Below are positions 35,922-44,597 of a stretch of 64,000 nucleotides of DNA, in pieces. The notes beneath the pieces are model-generated. The model searched no databases and was not told the origin of the DNA. It saw nothing but the letters and a program-made list of their open reading frames with translations. The stretch's first letter is position 1; every line of letters starts with the position of its first letter. Made by a program: the position numbers and the translations under genes. The DNA is from Moraxella atlantae NBRC 14588 (GTDB lineage Bacteria; Pseudomonadota; Gammaproteobacteria; Pseudomonadales; Moraxellaceae), in contig NZ_BCUL01000002.1 of NCBI RefSeq assembly GCF_001591265.1, positions 124,001 through 188,000 of the forward strand. Reading direction: 5' to 3'.

Positions 35922-36683
35922 TTAGCGTACCAACTGCACTGTGCCATTGACCGTGACCGTAATATTGGTATCGCCTGCTTGAAATTCTTGGTCAGCGACC
36001 GTGGTTTCCATTTTTGCCATTGCCATCATCGGCATGGCGCGTGCGCGTGGATAATAGTCATTGCCTTGGTTAAATTCAACATTCACCAGTTGGTATGATT
36101 GCGCGCCCCAAGCAGGCAGCAGGGCAGCGGCTTGCTGCTGAAAATTGCGCGACGCATCGGCCATCAAAGCTTGCTCGACTTCTTTACGTTTGGCATCTGA
36201 GACAGTAAAGTCTAAATTGTCCATTGTCATAAAGGCTTGTAAGTCAGCAATTAGCTTGCTTGCGGCTACCGTGTCGGTGCTTTTTAGATTCAGTGCGGCA
36301 TTGCCCGTCCAGCCGATGATTTTTTGGTTTTTATCGTACTGTGGGTAGGTGGCTTGGTTGCCTGAGGTGACTTGCACTTGTGGGTATTTGCGCGCGATAG
36401 CCATGGCTTGATTGAGCGTGGTGGCGATTTGGTTTTGCGCCTCGGCACTGGATTTGTTTTGCACGGTTTTTGACAAACTTGCGTTGATTTGGTCATTGGC
36501 GACCTTGCGGCTGGCAGAAGTGGCAAAACTGACCAGTCCATAGTTGAGGGTATGGTTTTGCATGGTGGTGGTCGTGGTTGGTATGGGCGCAGCTTGTGCA
36601 GGCAGTGTGGCAGGCACCAACGCGCCCACCACGGCAATACTGGCTAAAAACTGAGTATTTGGGTTAAAGAATTGACGCATCAT
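35922..36683 (-). CDS. SIMPL (DUF541) domain protein, periplasmic
   Basis: 253 aa with a signal peptide (hydrophobic residues 12-30, cleavage near AQA-AP). The body has SIMPL features: FATSASRKVANDQINASLSKTVQNKSSAEAQNQIATTLNQAMAIARKYPQVQVTSGNQATYP, SDAKRKEVEQALMADASRNFQQQAAALLP and a closing beta strand ITVTVNGTVQLV. The YPxYD/GWTGNAAL block matches the family's conserved middle. E. coli YggE is a relative linked to oxidative stress; the role here is not known. Convergent with the DUF4124 gene. Confidence 0.87.
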   Translation of the reverse strand: MMRQFFNPNTQFLASIAVVGALVPATLPAQAAPIPTTTTTMQNHTLNYGLVSFATSASRKVANDQINASLSKTVQNKSSAEAQNQIATTLNQAMAIARKYPQVQVTSGNQATYPQYDKNQKIIGWTGNAALNLKSTDTVAASKLIADLQAFMTMDNLDFTVSDAKRKEVEQALMADASRNFQQQAAALLPAWGAQSYQLVNVEFNQGNDYYPRARAMPMMAMAKMETTVADQEFQAGDTNITVTVNGTVQLVR

Positions 36684-36849
36684 CGGCTCTCAAATTGTTA
36701 AACTAAGTTGAAATTGGCTTACTGTTGGCTAAATTGTAACAAAATTTATGTTACTGATACACCCAACAATGACAGCAAACCTGTAATCAAAATTTGGCAA
36801 TATGTATGAGTAAATAAGCCAGTGCAAGCAAATAACTCGTCCAAATAGC

Positions 36850-36878
36850 TTGCCAAGTTGCGTCAAACGTTTTATACT
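36850..36878 (+). promoter_or_regulatory. sigma-70 promoter of the 4.5S RNA gene
   Basis: TTGCCA (36850-36855), a 17-base spacer and TATACT (36873-36878) place the start about 8 bases before the RNA's closing stem. Confidence 0.85.
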
Positions 36879-36886
36879 AGCAACCC

Positions 36887-37003
<117 letters not shown>

Positions 37004-37017
37004 TGGGCATTAAATCG

Positions 37018-37439
37018 TTAAATATCGGCTATGTGGCAAAATTGCCCGATCACACCGTATAGCTGTTGGCATACTTGGGTGCATTGTGCTGATAAGTGCC
37101 AAAAGCTGTGGGGCATGGCGACAAAATTTGCCAACTGCGCCGCAAAACCTGCCTGTTCTAGCAGCGTATGATATGCCAAATTTTCATCGCGCAAGGGGCT
37201 ATTGCCTGCGGTGATCGTCAAACAGCGCGGCAATGGCTTGTCCGAATAATGCGCAAGGCTACCCAAATCTGTCCAATACGGTGACGCAAGCTCGCGATCA
37301 TCGTGCTTGCCAAAATACCAATCGTAATTTTGCTGTAATCCTTGCACACCCAGTAGCCAAGTCCAATGATTTGCGCTGTCGCCTAGATACGTGTCGCTGG
37401 GTGCGGCATGGGCAGATGGCTGCGATAAGGTGTAATCTA
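37018..37439 (-). pseudogene. alpha/beta-hydrolase, C-terminal piece split off by the transposon
   Basis: Last 140 codons of an esterase of the HSL (acetyl-hydrolase) type. It includes ITAGNSPLRDENLAYHTLL, with the Asp of the triad in the family's DPLRDE position, and MPHSFWHLSA near the end with the His. The N-terminal piece is at 45576-46223. Joining 37439 to 45578 gives an uninterrupted frame (VL-DYTLSQPS across the junction). Confidence 0.9.
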
Positions 37440-38267
37440 TAGTTAAAACTGTAATATAATAAGCATTTTAAACCAATACCACCATGCCCAAACTATACAA
37501 CCAAGACTTACGAGACAGAGCCGTCAACCACTGGCAAAAGACAGGCAACAAAAGCCAAACAGCCAGGCTGTTTGAAATCAACCGCAACACCCTTAATGAC
37601 TGGATAAAGCTCTATCAAGAACAAGGGAATACCAAGCCAAATTTACAAACCTTACGTCGAATCAAATGGAGTTTTAAAAAAAGACCCCGCTCTTTAAGCA
37701 AGCCGATTTACTAAAGCAAATTGGGTTTAAATTAATGCTAGGTTTATTGCTATTAACCTTGAGCATTACCGCTGACAACATCCTATTTATGGATGAAACA
37801 GGATTTTATCAAAGGCAATACTACACCCGCAGTTGGTCGCCTATTGGCAAACCTTGTTATGCCAAAATCGATGCCAATAAGGGAAAACGCTTAAACTTAA
37901 TCGGAGCCATGCGACTAAATGATTTTAAAGTTATTGCTCCTGTTATCTTTGAAGGTAGTTGTAACCGTGTGACCGTTGAAAACTGGCTACACACATTAGC
38001 ACAATCTTTGCCAAAAGATGAAAATGGTAATTATCCAAAACGTGTATTGGTGTTGGATAATGCCAGATTTCATCATGGTGGCGATTTAAAGCAAATTGCG
38101 GAACTTTATAATATTGAACTGACGTACTTACCGCCTTACTCACCTGAACTTAATCCGATTGAGCAGTTGTGGGCAGTCATCAAGCAAAAGGTTCGTTTAA
38201 CGCTAAGCAAGTTTGATACGCTTAAGGAATGTGTTGAAAGTTGCTTGGTATAATTCGGTTTTGACTA
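37440..38267 (+). mobile_element. IS630-family element, left copy (internally deleted)
   Basis: 828 bp, with ends TAGTTAAAAC and GTTTTGACTA (imperfect inverted repeats TAGTYAAAACYG) next to TA on both sides. Compared with the right copy it lacks 150 bp inside the first reading frame. Confidence 0.88.
37484..38253 (+). pseudogene. IS630 transposase, deleted copy
   Basis: First frame MPKLYNQDLRDRAVNHWQKTGNKSQTARLFEINRNTLNDWIKLY (HTH), then an in-frame loss of 50 codons relative to the right copy (QGNTKP joined to NLQTLRRIKWSF). The second frame holds the DDE domain: MDETGFYQRQYY, VLDNARFHHGG and SPELNPIEQLW (D, D, E). The frames join by a -1 shift at the A7 run 37676-37682, as in the right copy. 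Loss of the linker probably inactivates it. Confidence 0.85.
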
Positions 38268-39238
38268 TACAAGCCCAAAAGCACAAACACCGTTGCAAAG
38301 CTTAGTAAAATAATTGGCTGTTGGAGCATATTCATCAAGCCAAGCGATTGCCCAAATACTGCAACCAATGCCCCCACTAATCCATAACTGGTTGCTACAC
38401 CCACACCATAGCTACCTGTTAATAACAAGCCTTTTTTAGCAGAAGGACTATGCTGACGTGCCACAATATTCACCACGATAGGTAGCATTGGTAGTACACA
38501 TGGCGTAAATGATAAACCCAACCCTGCCAAAAATAACAATAGTAATGCCCAGCCTGTATGCCGACTCAATCCAAAAATATCATTGTCACCCTGTGAGGGA
38601 TGTTGAGCTGTGATGTCGGTCGTGATAGGTGGCGAGAGTGGGGCCTTGTCTGTGATAACAGGAGTGGTATTATTGGGCGATGGACGTAGGGTCGTAGGCA
38701 CAGCACTAGCGGCTTGTGGCGTGATAGGCTGTAAGGTGAAATTTACTTTTTCAGGAGGGTAACATAGTCCCATCTTAGCACAGCCTTGCCACTTCACAAT
38801 AGCAGGCTGTGCTTGCATAGGTTTTAATACAGAAAGTGTCGTTTTAGCAGTAAAGCTTTTATCAATAATAGGTACACGCCCGAAACTGGGGTCATTCACA
38901 AACGTGGCAGTTTGGTCAAAAACCAAAGGTGTGGCATTCACACCTTGAGGTAATTCAAGTTTGAGCTTATCTTGATATACAAAATAGCCATCTTTGACAT
39001 CTGCCTGAATAGTGAGCTGATTACCTTGCTGGGTCGTTGTTATCGCAAATGCCTCTTGAACGGGCAACGGTTTGGATGGATTGGTCGTATTGGCGTTATT
39101 TGAACTAAAAATATCAGACAAATTTATAGCATGGGCTGGAGTTACCTTGATAGCTATGATAAAAACAATAGCTAATAGTTGAACTAACGAAATAAAATAA
39201 CTTCGTTGATAGGAGGAAATTATATTTTTAGTTATCAT
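38222..39238 (-). pseudogene. dsbD: thiol:disulfide interchange protein DsbD, truncated by the IS
   Basis: N-terminal part of DsbD, which carries electrons across the inner membrane to periplasmic thiol proteins. A signal anchor (VQLLAIVFIIAI) is followed by DsbD-alpha with its redox pair C153 and C159 (CAKMGLC). A Pro/Thr linker leads to the start of the membrane domain, with SFTPCVLPMLPI and three helices. The frame enters the IS at 38268 after ~323 residues. The last ~15 residues (SQNRIIPSNFQHIP region) are IS-encoded. The rest of the beta domain and the C-terminal thioredoxin-like domain are missing, so electron transfer is not expected. Last gene of the cad operon. Confidence 0.85.
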
Positions 39239-39311
39239 ATTGCTGGCACTTATAACTCATATCTTGATTCGTATTTTCGGTTTGTAGCTTAATTGAGTTT
39301 ATAGATATTAT

Positions 39312-39854
39312 TTAAGCATCTATCATAGGTGGTTCTCGACGTTTAGCTTCCAAAAAAAAGCTATCTATCAATACCAATACTACGCCAAGATTAATCGCCA
39401 CATCCGCCAAATTAAAAATCGGGAAGTTCCACACATTCGCATAGTGCACATGTAGAAAATCAACCACATAGCCTAAACGCACCCTATCCATCAAGTTACC
39501 TAACGCCCCTGCCATTATCAATGCCAATCCTGCTGATAACACCCCTGTATCACGGGGTAAACGCCTTAAATAGACAATAATAAATCCACATACGCCAAAT
39601 GCTAACCCACTAAAAAAGAAACGTTGCCAACCGCCTTGGTCAGCAAGAAAGCTAAAGGCAGCTCCATAGTTATGGGCTAGGGTAAAGTTAAAGATTGGCT
39701 CAATGACCGATACTGTTTGGTATAACTGAAAGTTATTTTCAACATATACCTTGGAAAGTTGGTCAATCCCAACCACCAACGCACTTAAGCCATACCATAG
39801 CCAAGCAGTTTGGGGATTTTTAATATCACTTAAGGTGTTTTTCGACGGCTGCAT
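39312..39854 (-). CDS. lspA: lipoprotein signal peptidase (signal peptidase II)
   Basis: Inner-membrane aspartyl peptidase (180 aa) that cleaves prolipoproteins. Four membrane segments; family motifs VVGIDQLSKVYVE, FNFTLAHNYGAAFSFLAD, GALGNLMDRVRLGYVVDFLHVHY (first catalytic Asp) and FPIFNLADVAINLG (second Asp). This is an accessory copy inside the transposon. lspA paralogues next to cation-efflux genes are common on plasmids. It lies 50 bp after the DsbA-like lipoprotein gene, which it may help to process, and 73 bp before dsbD. Confidence 0.95.
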   Translation of the reverse strand: MQPSKNTLSDIKNPQTAWLWYGLSALVVGIDQLSKVYVENNFQLYQTVSVIEPIFNFTLAHNYGAAFSFLADQGGWQRFFFSGLAFGVCGFIIVYLRRLPRDTGVLSAGLALIMAGALGNLMDRVRLGYVVDFLHVHYANVWNFPIFNLADVAINLGVVLVLIDSFFLEAKRREPPMIDA

Positions 39855-39904
39855 AACAACTCGATAAATTTAGGTATTAGGTAAATGACGACTTAACGAA
39901 CTCT

Positions 39905-40609
39905 TTATGGTTTGGCTGTGGTTTTGACTTCATTGGCAACCATTGCCTGTAACCCATCGGGTGATAGTTTAGTTAGCAACTTGCCATTGACATAGTAAGT
40001 CGGTGTACCTGAGATTTTAATAGTTTTGGCATCGTCCATGTCTTGTTTCAGTACTTGGTTAATTTTATCACTATTCATACTGGCACGAGCTTTTTGTTCA
40101 TCAAGCCCAGCCTTGATAGCCGCTTGCCAAGCCGCTTTAACTGTTTCGTCGTCATGCCACTGCGGTTGGGCTTCAAATACCGCTGCTAAAACTGGTTCGT
40201 ATATACCCTGTTCTTTGGCAGTTTCTAAAATACGAGCCACTTGTTCAGAGCCTTTATGAAATAAGGTGTAACGTAGCACCAGCCTTACCTTACCATTATG
40301 CTCATTGATGATTTGTTTAACATACGGATTCATTGCCCGACACGCCTCACATGAAGGGTCAAAAAACTCTACTATAGTTACAGGGGCATCTACCTTACCA
40401 ATAATAGGTGAATGCGAGCGTACTAAGGTATCTGTAGCGACTTGCTTGGCAGTAATAGTATCAGATTCGCCTTGTGGTGTAGATTGGGCATTAGTTGTAG
40501 TGGGAGTTTGGCTATTATTTGAATTAGTGGTGGTTTGTTGTCCACAAGCAACCAACGTGGCTGAAAGAGCAAGTAGCGTAGTCACTAGGGTAAGTGTAGT
40601 TTTTTTCAT
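39905..40609 (-). CDS. DsbA-family thiol-disulfide lipoprotein
   Basis: 234 aa. Lipoprotein signal MKKTTLTLVTTLLALSATLVAC with C22 as the acylated residue, then a Thr/Asn/Gln-rich tether (about residues 24-60). A thioredoxin fold follows with VTIVEFFDPSCEACRAMNPYV (active site C87-E-A-C90) and the cis-Pro block ISGTPTYYVNGKLL. The helical insert between them is of DsbA/DsbG type. It is probably anchored in the periplasm, where metal ions such as Cd2+ attack thiols. It lies 72 bp downstream of cadA in the same operon. Confidence 0.9.
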   Translation of the reverse strand: MKKTTLTLVTTLLALSATLVACGQQTTTNSNNSQTPTTTNAQSTPQGESDTITAKQVATDTLVRSHSPIIGKVDAPVTIVEFFDPSCEACRAMNPYVKQIINEHNGKVRLVLRYTLFHKGSEQVARILETAKEQGIYEPVLAAVFEAQPQWHDDETVKAAWQAAIKAGLDEQKARASMNSDKINQVLKQDMDDAKTIKISGTPTYYVNGKLLTKLSPDGLQAMVANEVKTTAKP

Positions 40610-40681
40610 GAAAAATTCCTTATAGACGAGTAGCCATTTTTAGTTAAAATTTTGATTAAATAATTAAATGGATATACCACA

Positions 40682-42694
40682 TTAGCGTTTATCCACAAAG
40701 TCCATACGTTGAATTCGCATGGCATTGATAATGGCTAATAAAGCCACACCCACATCAGCAAATACTGCCTCCCACATCGTCGCCACACCGCCAGCACCCA
40801 ATATTAGTACAATAGCTTTGACCACAAATGCCAAGGTAATATTTTGCCAAACAATTTTACGGGTTTGTTTGCCAATATTAATCGCCATTGGAATTTTTGA
40901 TGGTTTATCATCTTGAATGACCACGTCAGCGGTTTCAATTGTGGCATCACTGCCTAAGCCTCCCATAGCAATACCCACATCACTTAAAGCGACGACAGGA
41001 GCATCATTCACTCCATCTCCCACAAATGCCACGGTTTGTTTTTTATTGGCTTTATTAGAAGGTTGGTCTTTGATAGTTTTTAAGTGGGTTACTTTATCAT
41101 CAGGCAATAAATCACCGAAATAACGTTCAATGTGTAACTTGTCGGCGACTGACTTTACTACGGCGGTTTTATCACCACTTAACATTGTAGTCGTGACCCC
41201 AAGCTGTTTTAAGGTATCAACGGCATGAGAAGCATCTGCTTTGATTTGGTCGGCAATGGTAAGAAAGCCCACATATTGCCCTGCATACGCCATAACGATG
41301 ACAGTATCAATACTTTGAGCCACTTCGCTAGGATATTGAATATTAAATTTATCCAATAATTTTGCATTTCCTGCTAAAAAAGATTGCCCCTTGATACTAG
41401 CGGTTAAACCATACCCCGCAATCTCCTGCACATTGTCTAGGGCAATCGTGCTATCGACTTGCCCAACATACTCGTGGACTGCGGTAGCTATGGGATGCGT
41501 AGATTTGCTTTCTATAGCATTTAGATAGCCTAGCATCATATTTGGGTCAAAGGCTGGCTCAATGTTTACCTCTTGGACTTTGAACACCCCCTCAGTCATC
41601 GTTCCCGTTTTATCCATCACCACATTGTCAATGGTCGCTAGGGTATCTAAAAAATTACTGCCCTTAAATAAAATTCCATTACGGCTACCTGCCCCAATAC
41701 CACCAAAATAGCCAAGCGGAATCGAAATCACCAAAGCACAAGGGCAAGATATGACTAAAAATACCAAAGCCCGATACAGCCAATTACTAAACACATAATC
41801 AGCCACAAAGAAATAGGGTACAAGGGTAATAGCAATCGCTAAGGCAACTACTATCGGGGTATAAATTTTGGCAAACTTACTGATAAAAAGCTCAGTCGGG
41901 GCTTTTTGGCGGGTCGCATCTTGCACTAAGGCTAAAATTTTAGACAGCTTGGAATCTTGATAAGCAGTCGTAACTCTAATTTGCACCACATTTTGTAAAT
42001 TAATCATCCCTGCCAATACCACATCGCCTTGACGTTTGGTATCGGGTTTACTTTCCCCTGTCAAAGCCGAGGTATTAAATGAAGCGGTATCAGAAAGTAA
42101 GACCCCATCCAGTGCTAGCTTTTCACCTGCTTTTAGCTGAATAATTTGTTCGACACCCACGGATATAGCTTTAACAATGCTGGGTTGGTTATTTTCAATG
42201 ATGGTGACCTCATCAGGACGTTGGTCAAGCAAAGCTTTGATATTTCCCTTTGCACGTTGTACTGCCATTGCTTGAAAGATTTCCCCTATAGTATAAAAAA
42301 GCATGACGGCAACACCCTCGGGGTATTCGCCAATGGCAAATGCCCCAATGGTCGCAATACCCATCAGAAAAAATTCTGAAAACCAATTGCCAGACTTGAT
42401 ACTTTCAAAAGCCTCTCTTAACACAGGAAAGCCCACAGGAATATAAGCAATGGCATATACAATAAAGCGTGGTATTTCCGTGAACCATACAGGTTTTATC
42501 ACATGGTCAAGCACTAGCCCAATGGCTAATACCACAAAGGCAATTATCGCTGGTAAGAAAAGCTGAAACGTGGTTTTGTCACCTGTGTCATGCGACTGGT
42601 CATGCCCATCTTCATTACTGTGACCCTCATGGTTGCCATGGCTAGCGGTTATGATTTTTTCTTCCTCGTCGGTACAGCAACAATTTTTTGACAT
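40682..42694 (-). CDS. cadA: heavy-metal P-type ATPase (Cd2+/Zn2+/Pb2+ exporter)
   Basis: P1B-type ATPase (670 aa). The metal-site helix has CPC (C317-P-C319). TGES lies at 212-215, the phosphorylation loop is DKTGTMTEGV (D361), followed by SKSTHPIATAV (HP motif) and VAFVGDGVNDAPVVALSDVGIAMG. The CPC type with these flanks fits the Cd/Zn/Pb group. There is no N-terminal HMA domain; a short Cys/His tail (CCC at 5-7, then repeated HG/GH/HD residues to about 36) stands in its place. It is transcribed from the CadR-type promoter at 42734-42764. Confidence 0.95.
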   Translation of the reverse strand: MSKNCCCTDEEEKIITASHGNHEGHSNEDGHDQSHDTGDKTTFQLFLPAIIAFVVLAIGLVLDHVIKPVWFTEIPRFIVYAIAYIPVGFPVLREAFESIKSGNWFSEFFLMGIATIGAFAIGEYPEGVAVMLFYTIGEIFQAMAVQRAKGNIKALLDQRPDEVTIIENNQPSIVKAISVGVEQIIQLKAGEKLALDGVLLSDTASFNTSALTGESKPDTKRQGDVVLAGMINLQNVVQIRVTTAYQDSKLSKILALVQDATRQKAPTELFISKFAKIYTPIVVALAIAITLVPYFFVADYVFSNWLYRALVFLVISCPCALVISIPLGYFGGIGAGSRNGILFKGSNFLDTLATIDNVVMDKTGTMTEGVFKVQEVNIEPAFDPNMMLGYLNAIESKSTHPIATAVHEYVGQVDSTIALDNVQEIAGYGLTASIKGQSFLAGNAKLLDKFNIQYPSEVAQSIDTVIVMAYAGQYVGFLTIADQIKADASHAVDTLKQLGVTTTMLSGDKTAVVKSVADKLHIERYFGDLLPDDKVTHLKTIKDQPSNKANKKQTVAFVGDGVNDAPVVALSDVGIAMGGLGSDATIETADVVIQDDKPSKIPMAINIGKQTRKIVWQNITLAFVVKAIVLILGAGGVATMWEAVFADVGVALLAIINAMRIQRMDFVDKR

Positions 42695-42733
42695 ACGACA
42701 CCTTTCTAATGGTTTTATTAAAGATTACCTGTT

Positions 42734-42764
42734 ACTATAAACCCTGTAGTCACTACAGGGTCAA
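42734..42764 (-). promoter_or_regulatory. CadR-type operator and cadA promoter
   Basis: On the minus strand TTGACC (-35, 42759-42764) and TATAGT (-10, 42734-42739) are separated by 19 bases, the overlong spacer typical of MerR-activated promoters. The spacer region holds the perfect palindrome ACCCTGTAG-TCA-CTACAGGGT (42741-42761). Confidence 0.93.
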
Positions 42765-42799
42765 GTAATAATAATCCAAGTCATACGAAAAGGTCACTT

Positions 42800-43252
42800 A
42801 TGTCTATATTTAAAATCAGCGAGTTAAGTAAAAAAACAGGGATTAATATCGAAACTATCCGTTACTATGAGAAAATTGGGGCGATAAATAAAGCCAGTCG
42901 AGGCGAAAATGCGTACCGCTATTTTAACCAGCATGCTATTGAACAATTAGAATTTATTAAAACCTGTCGTTCATTAGGTTTTACAATGCAAGAAATTAAG
43001 GCTTTTAATCAACTTAAGCAAAATCCCAACCAAAGCTGTGTGATAGCGGATAAGCTAGTTGCTAGCCATTTGGCACAGATTGAACAAAAAATACAGCAAT
43101 TACAAACTATTCGAGCCTTATTACACACAATGAGCAATTGTCAACAAGATTCTGTCGATAAGTGCAAAGTAATTCATTCATTACAATTCGCACCCACTTT
43201 AATAGAAGAAGGAATTAAACTATCTACGACAGAGCTAGAGGCAATACGGTAG
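42800..43252 (+). CDS. cadR: MerR-family heavy-metal regulator (CadR/PbrR type)
   Basis: 150 aa. N-terminal winged HTH: FKISELSKKTGINIETIRYYEKIG, with AYRYFNQHAIEQLEFIKTCRSLGFTMQEIKAF. A dimerisation helix follows, and a metal-binding set C80, C114 and C122 (QSCVIADKLVASH, SNCQQDSVDKCKVI). The spacing matches Cd/Pb-sensing CadR and PbrR rather than MerR itself. It is divergent from cadA, with the operator in the 105-bp gap, and should bend the 19-bp-spaced promoter on metal binding. Confidence 0.93.
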   Translation: MSIFKISELSKKTGINIETIRYYEKIGAINKASRGENAYRYFNQHAIEQLEFIKTCRSLGFTMQEIKAFNQLKQNPNQSCVIADKLVASHLAQIEQKIQQLQTIRALLHTMSNCQQDSVDKCKVIHSLQFAPTLIEEGIKLSTTELEAIR

Positions 43253-43319
43253 AGGTAACATATAATACTTGGGTATCTATATGTAGCTCATAATAGGACA
43301 GCTTACTGCCAATTCTTAC

Positions 43320-43755
43320 TTAAGATTTCGGCTCAATCTTTTCCCCGTCTTCCTTGACAAAAGTTTGAGTTAAAGGCATATCAATCAAATCTAGCACCAC
43401 CTCAGACGGACGGCACAGCTTAACCCCTTGCTTTTTACCATTTTCAGCTACCACGATTGGGCGGTTGATTAAGATTGGCTCGGCTAACATGGCTTGGATA
43501 ATGTCATCATCAGTCAAATTAGGGTTATCTAACCCACGTTCGGAAAATGGTTCAACATTGACCCGCAGTAATTGCCTAGGCGTAATCCCCATTTTGGCAA
43601 TCAAATCACGCAGGGTTGGCTCGGTAGGCGGATTTTCCAAATAGTGAATAACCGTTGGCTCAATGCCTTGATGTTTAATAAAAGCGAGGGTATTGCGTGA
43701 GGTACCGCAGTTTGGGTTGTGGGGGAATCTTGCGCTTGGGTTTGTTGGTTGCCAT
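43320..43755 (-). pseudogene. arsenate reductase (glutaredoxin type), frame shifted at the 5' end
   Basis: From HNPNCGTSRNTLAFIKHQG to GVKLCRPSEVVLDLID the sequence is a normal ArsC (catalytic Cys in NPNCGTSR; the NRPIVV block intact). The first codons do not fit: in the ArsC frame the start would be ATG 43787 with an unrelated N-terminus (KWTLTWQPTNPS). The ATG at 43755 opens MATNKPKRKI in another frame. Removing one base from the C5 run (43721-43725, G5 on the plus strand) joins MATNKPKRKIPHNPNCGTSRN in one frame. It could be a contingency tract, a decayed gene or a sequencing error. Convergent with cadR. Confidence 0.72.
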
Positions 43756-43804
43756 GTTAATGTCCATTTACTGAAAATCATGGACATTATCTCGCTTCAT
43801 CTAA

Positions 43805-44597
43805 GAGTGCAGTAGAGGGGATGGTCGGGGGCTTACTAAGCAAGGATGGATACCGTTCAACTACCCACAGCTCCATGCTATACGCCTCTTAGCTATTGGT
43901 AGTTACGTTAGACCAGAAAGGCTTATAGAACTAAATATTTTTATCAATGATGGTCAGCCACAAGCAGTACGTTTTAAGAAACAACAACGTCAACCGACTA
44001 GCCCGTATGACTTCGTACTAATTGATCCTAATAAGTGGCAACAATACGAGCCATTACAGCGTTTTTATAAATATCTACCCAAACGTCCTTATTGCAGTAA
44101 CTGCAAGGACAGCCAAGCCTTTATTTTAGATAAAGATAAGGCGATGAGGTTAAGCTATATCCAACCTAACCACCCTTTGTTTGCCCAGTGTTTAGCGTTT
44201 GATGTTGATGACTTGAAAGGGCGGTCAGCTTGGACAGCTTGGAAAGACTACAATCTACCCCCGCCTAACATTATTGTCAAAAATCCCCTTAAAGACAGTT
44301 GTCATTACATTTATTTGCTCAGAGTACCCGTGACCAATGCCAGAGATTTAACACAGCGAGCAGTCAAGCACCTAGATGCTATTCATAAACGTATGCGTGT
44401 TTTGATTCAAGCTGATTTGTCTTTCTGTGGCAGTCGCATAAAGAATCCATTTTCAGCTAAACATGATACCTTTGTTAGCGGTGCAGAGCCGTACACGCTT
44501 GAACAGCTTGCCGAAAATCTAGACCTATATACTGATGTATATTGGGAGGAAATCAACGCAGAGCGAGCCAAAGACAAAGAGCGTAAAAAGTTATCTA
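43805..44597 (+). pseudogene. plasmid replicase fragment
   Basis: Open frame without a proper start. QGWIPFNYPQLHAIRLLAIGSYVRPERLIELNIFINDG, PNKWQQYEPLQRFYKYLPKRPYCSNCKDS, then NHPLFAQCLAFDVDDLKGRSAWTAW, IIVKNPLKDSCHYIYLLRVPV and the RAVKHLDAIHKRMRVLIQADLSFCGSRIKNPF block. The latter part resembles the replicase family (Pfam Replicase) found on plasmids of Moraxellaceae. The N-terminus is absent or decayed and the C-terminus is cut by the right IS at 44598, losing any PriCT domain. It is evidence that the cargo came from a plasmid. Confidence 0.72.

Noticed and set aside
43735-43800. XerC/XerD (pdif) site, common on Moraxellaceae plasmids
   Set aside because: A short ATGTTAAT stretch resembles one half-site, but no matching partner half at 6 bases was found.
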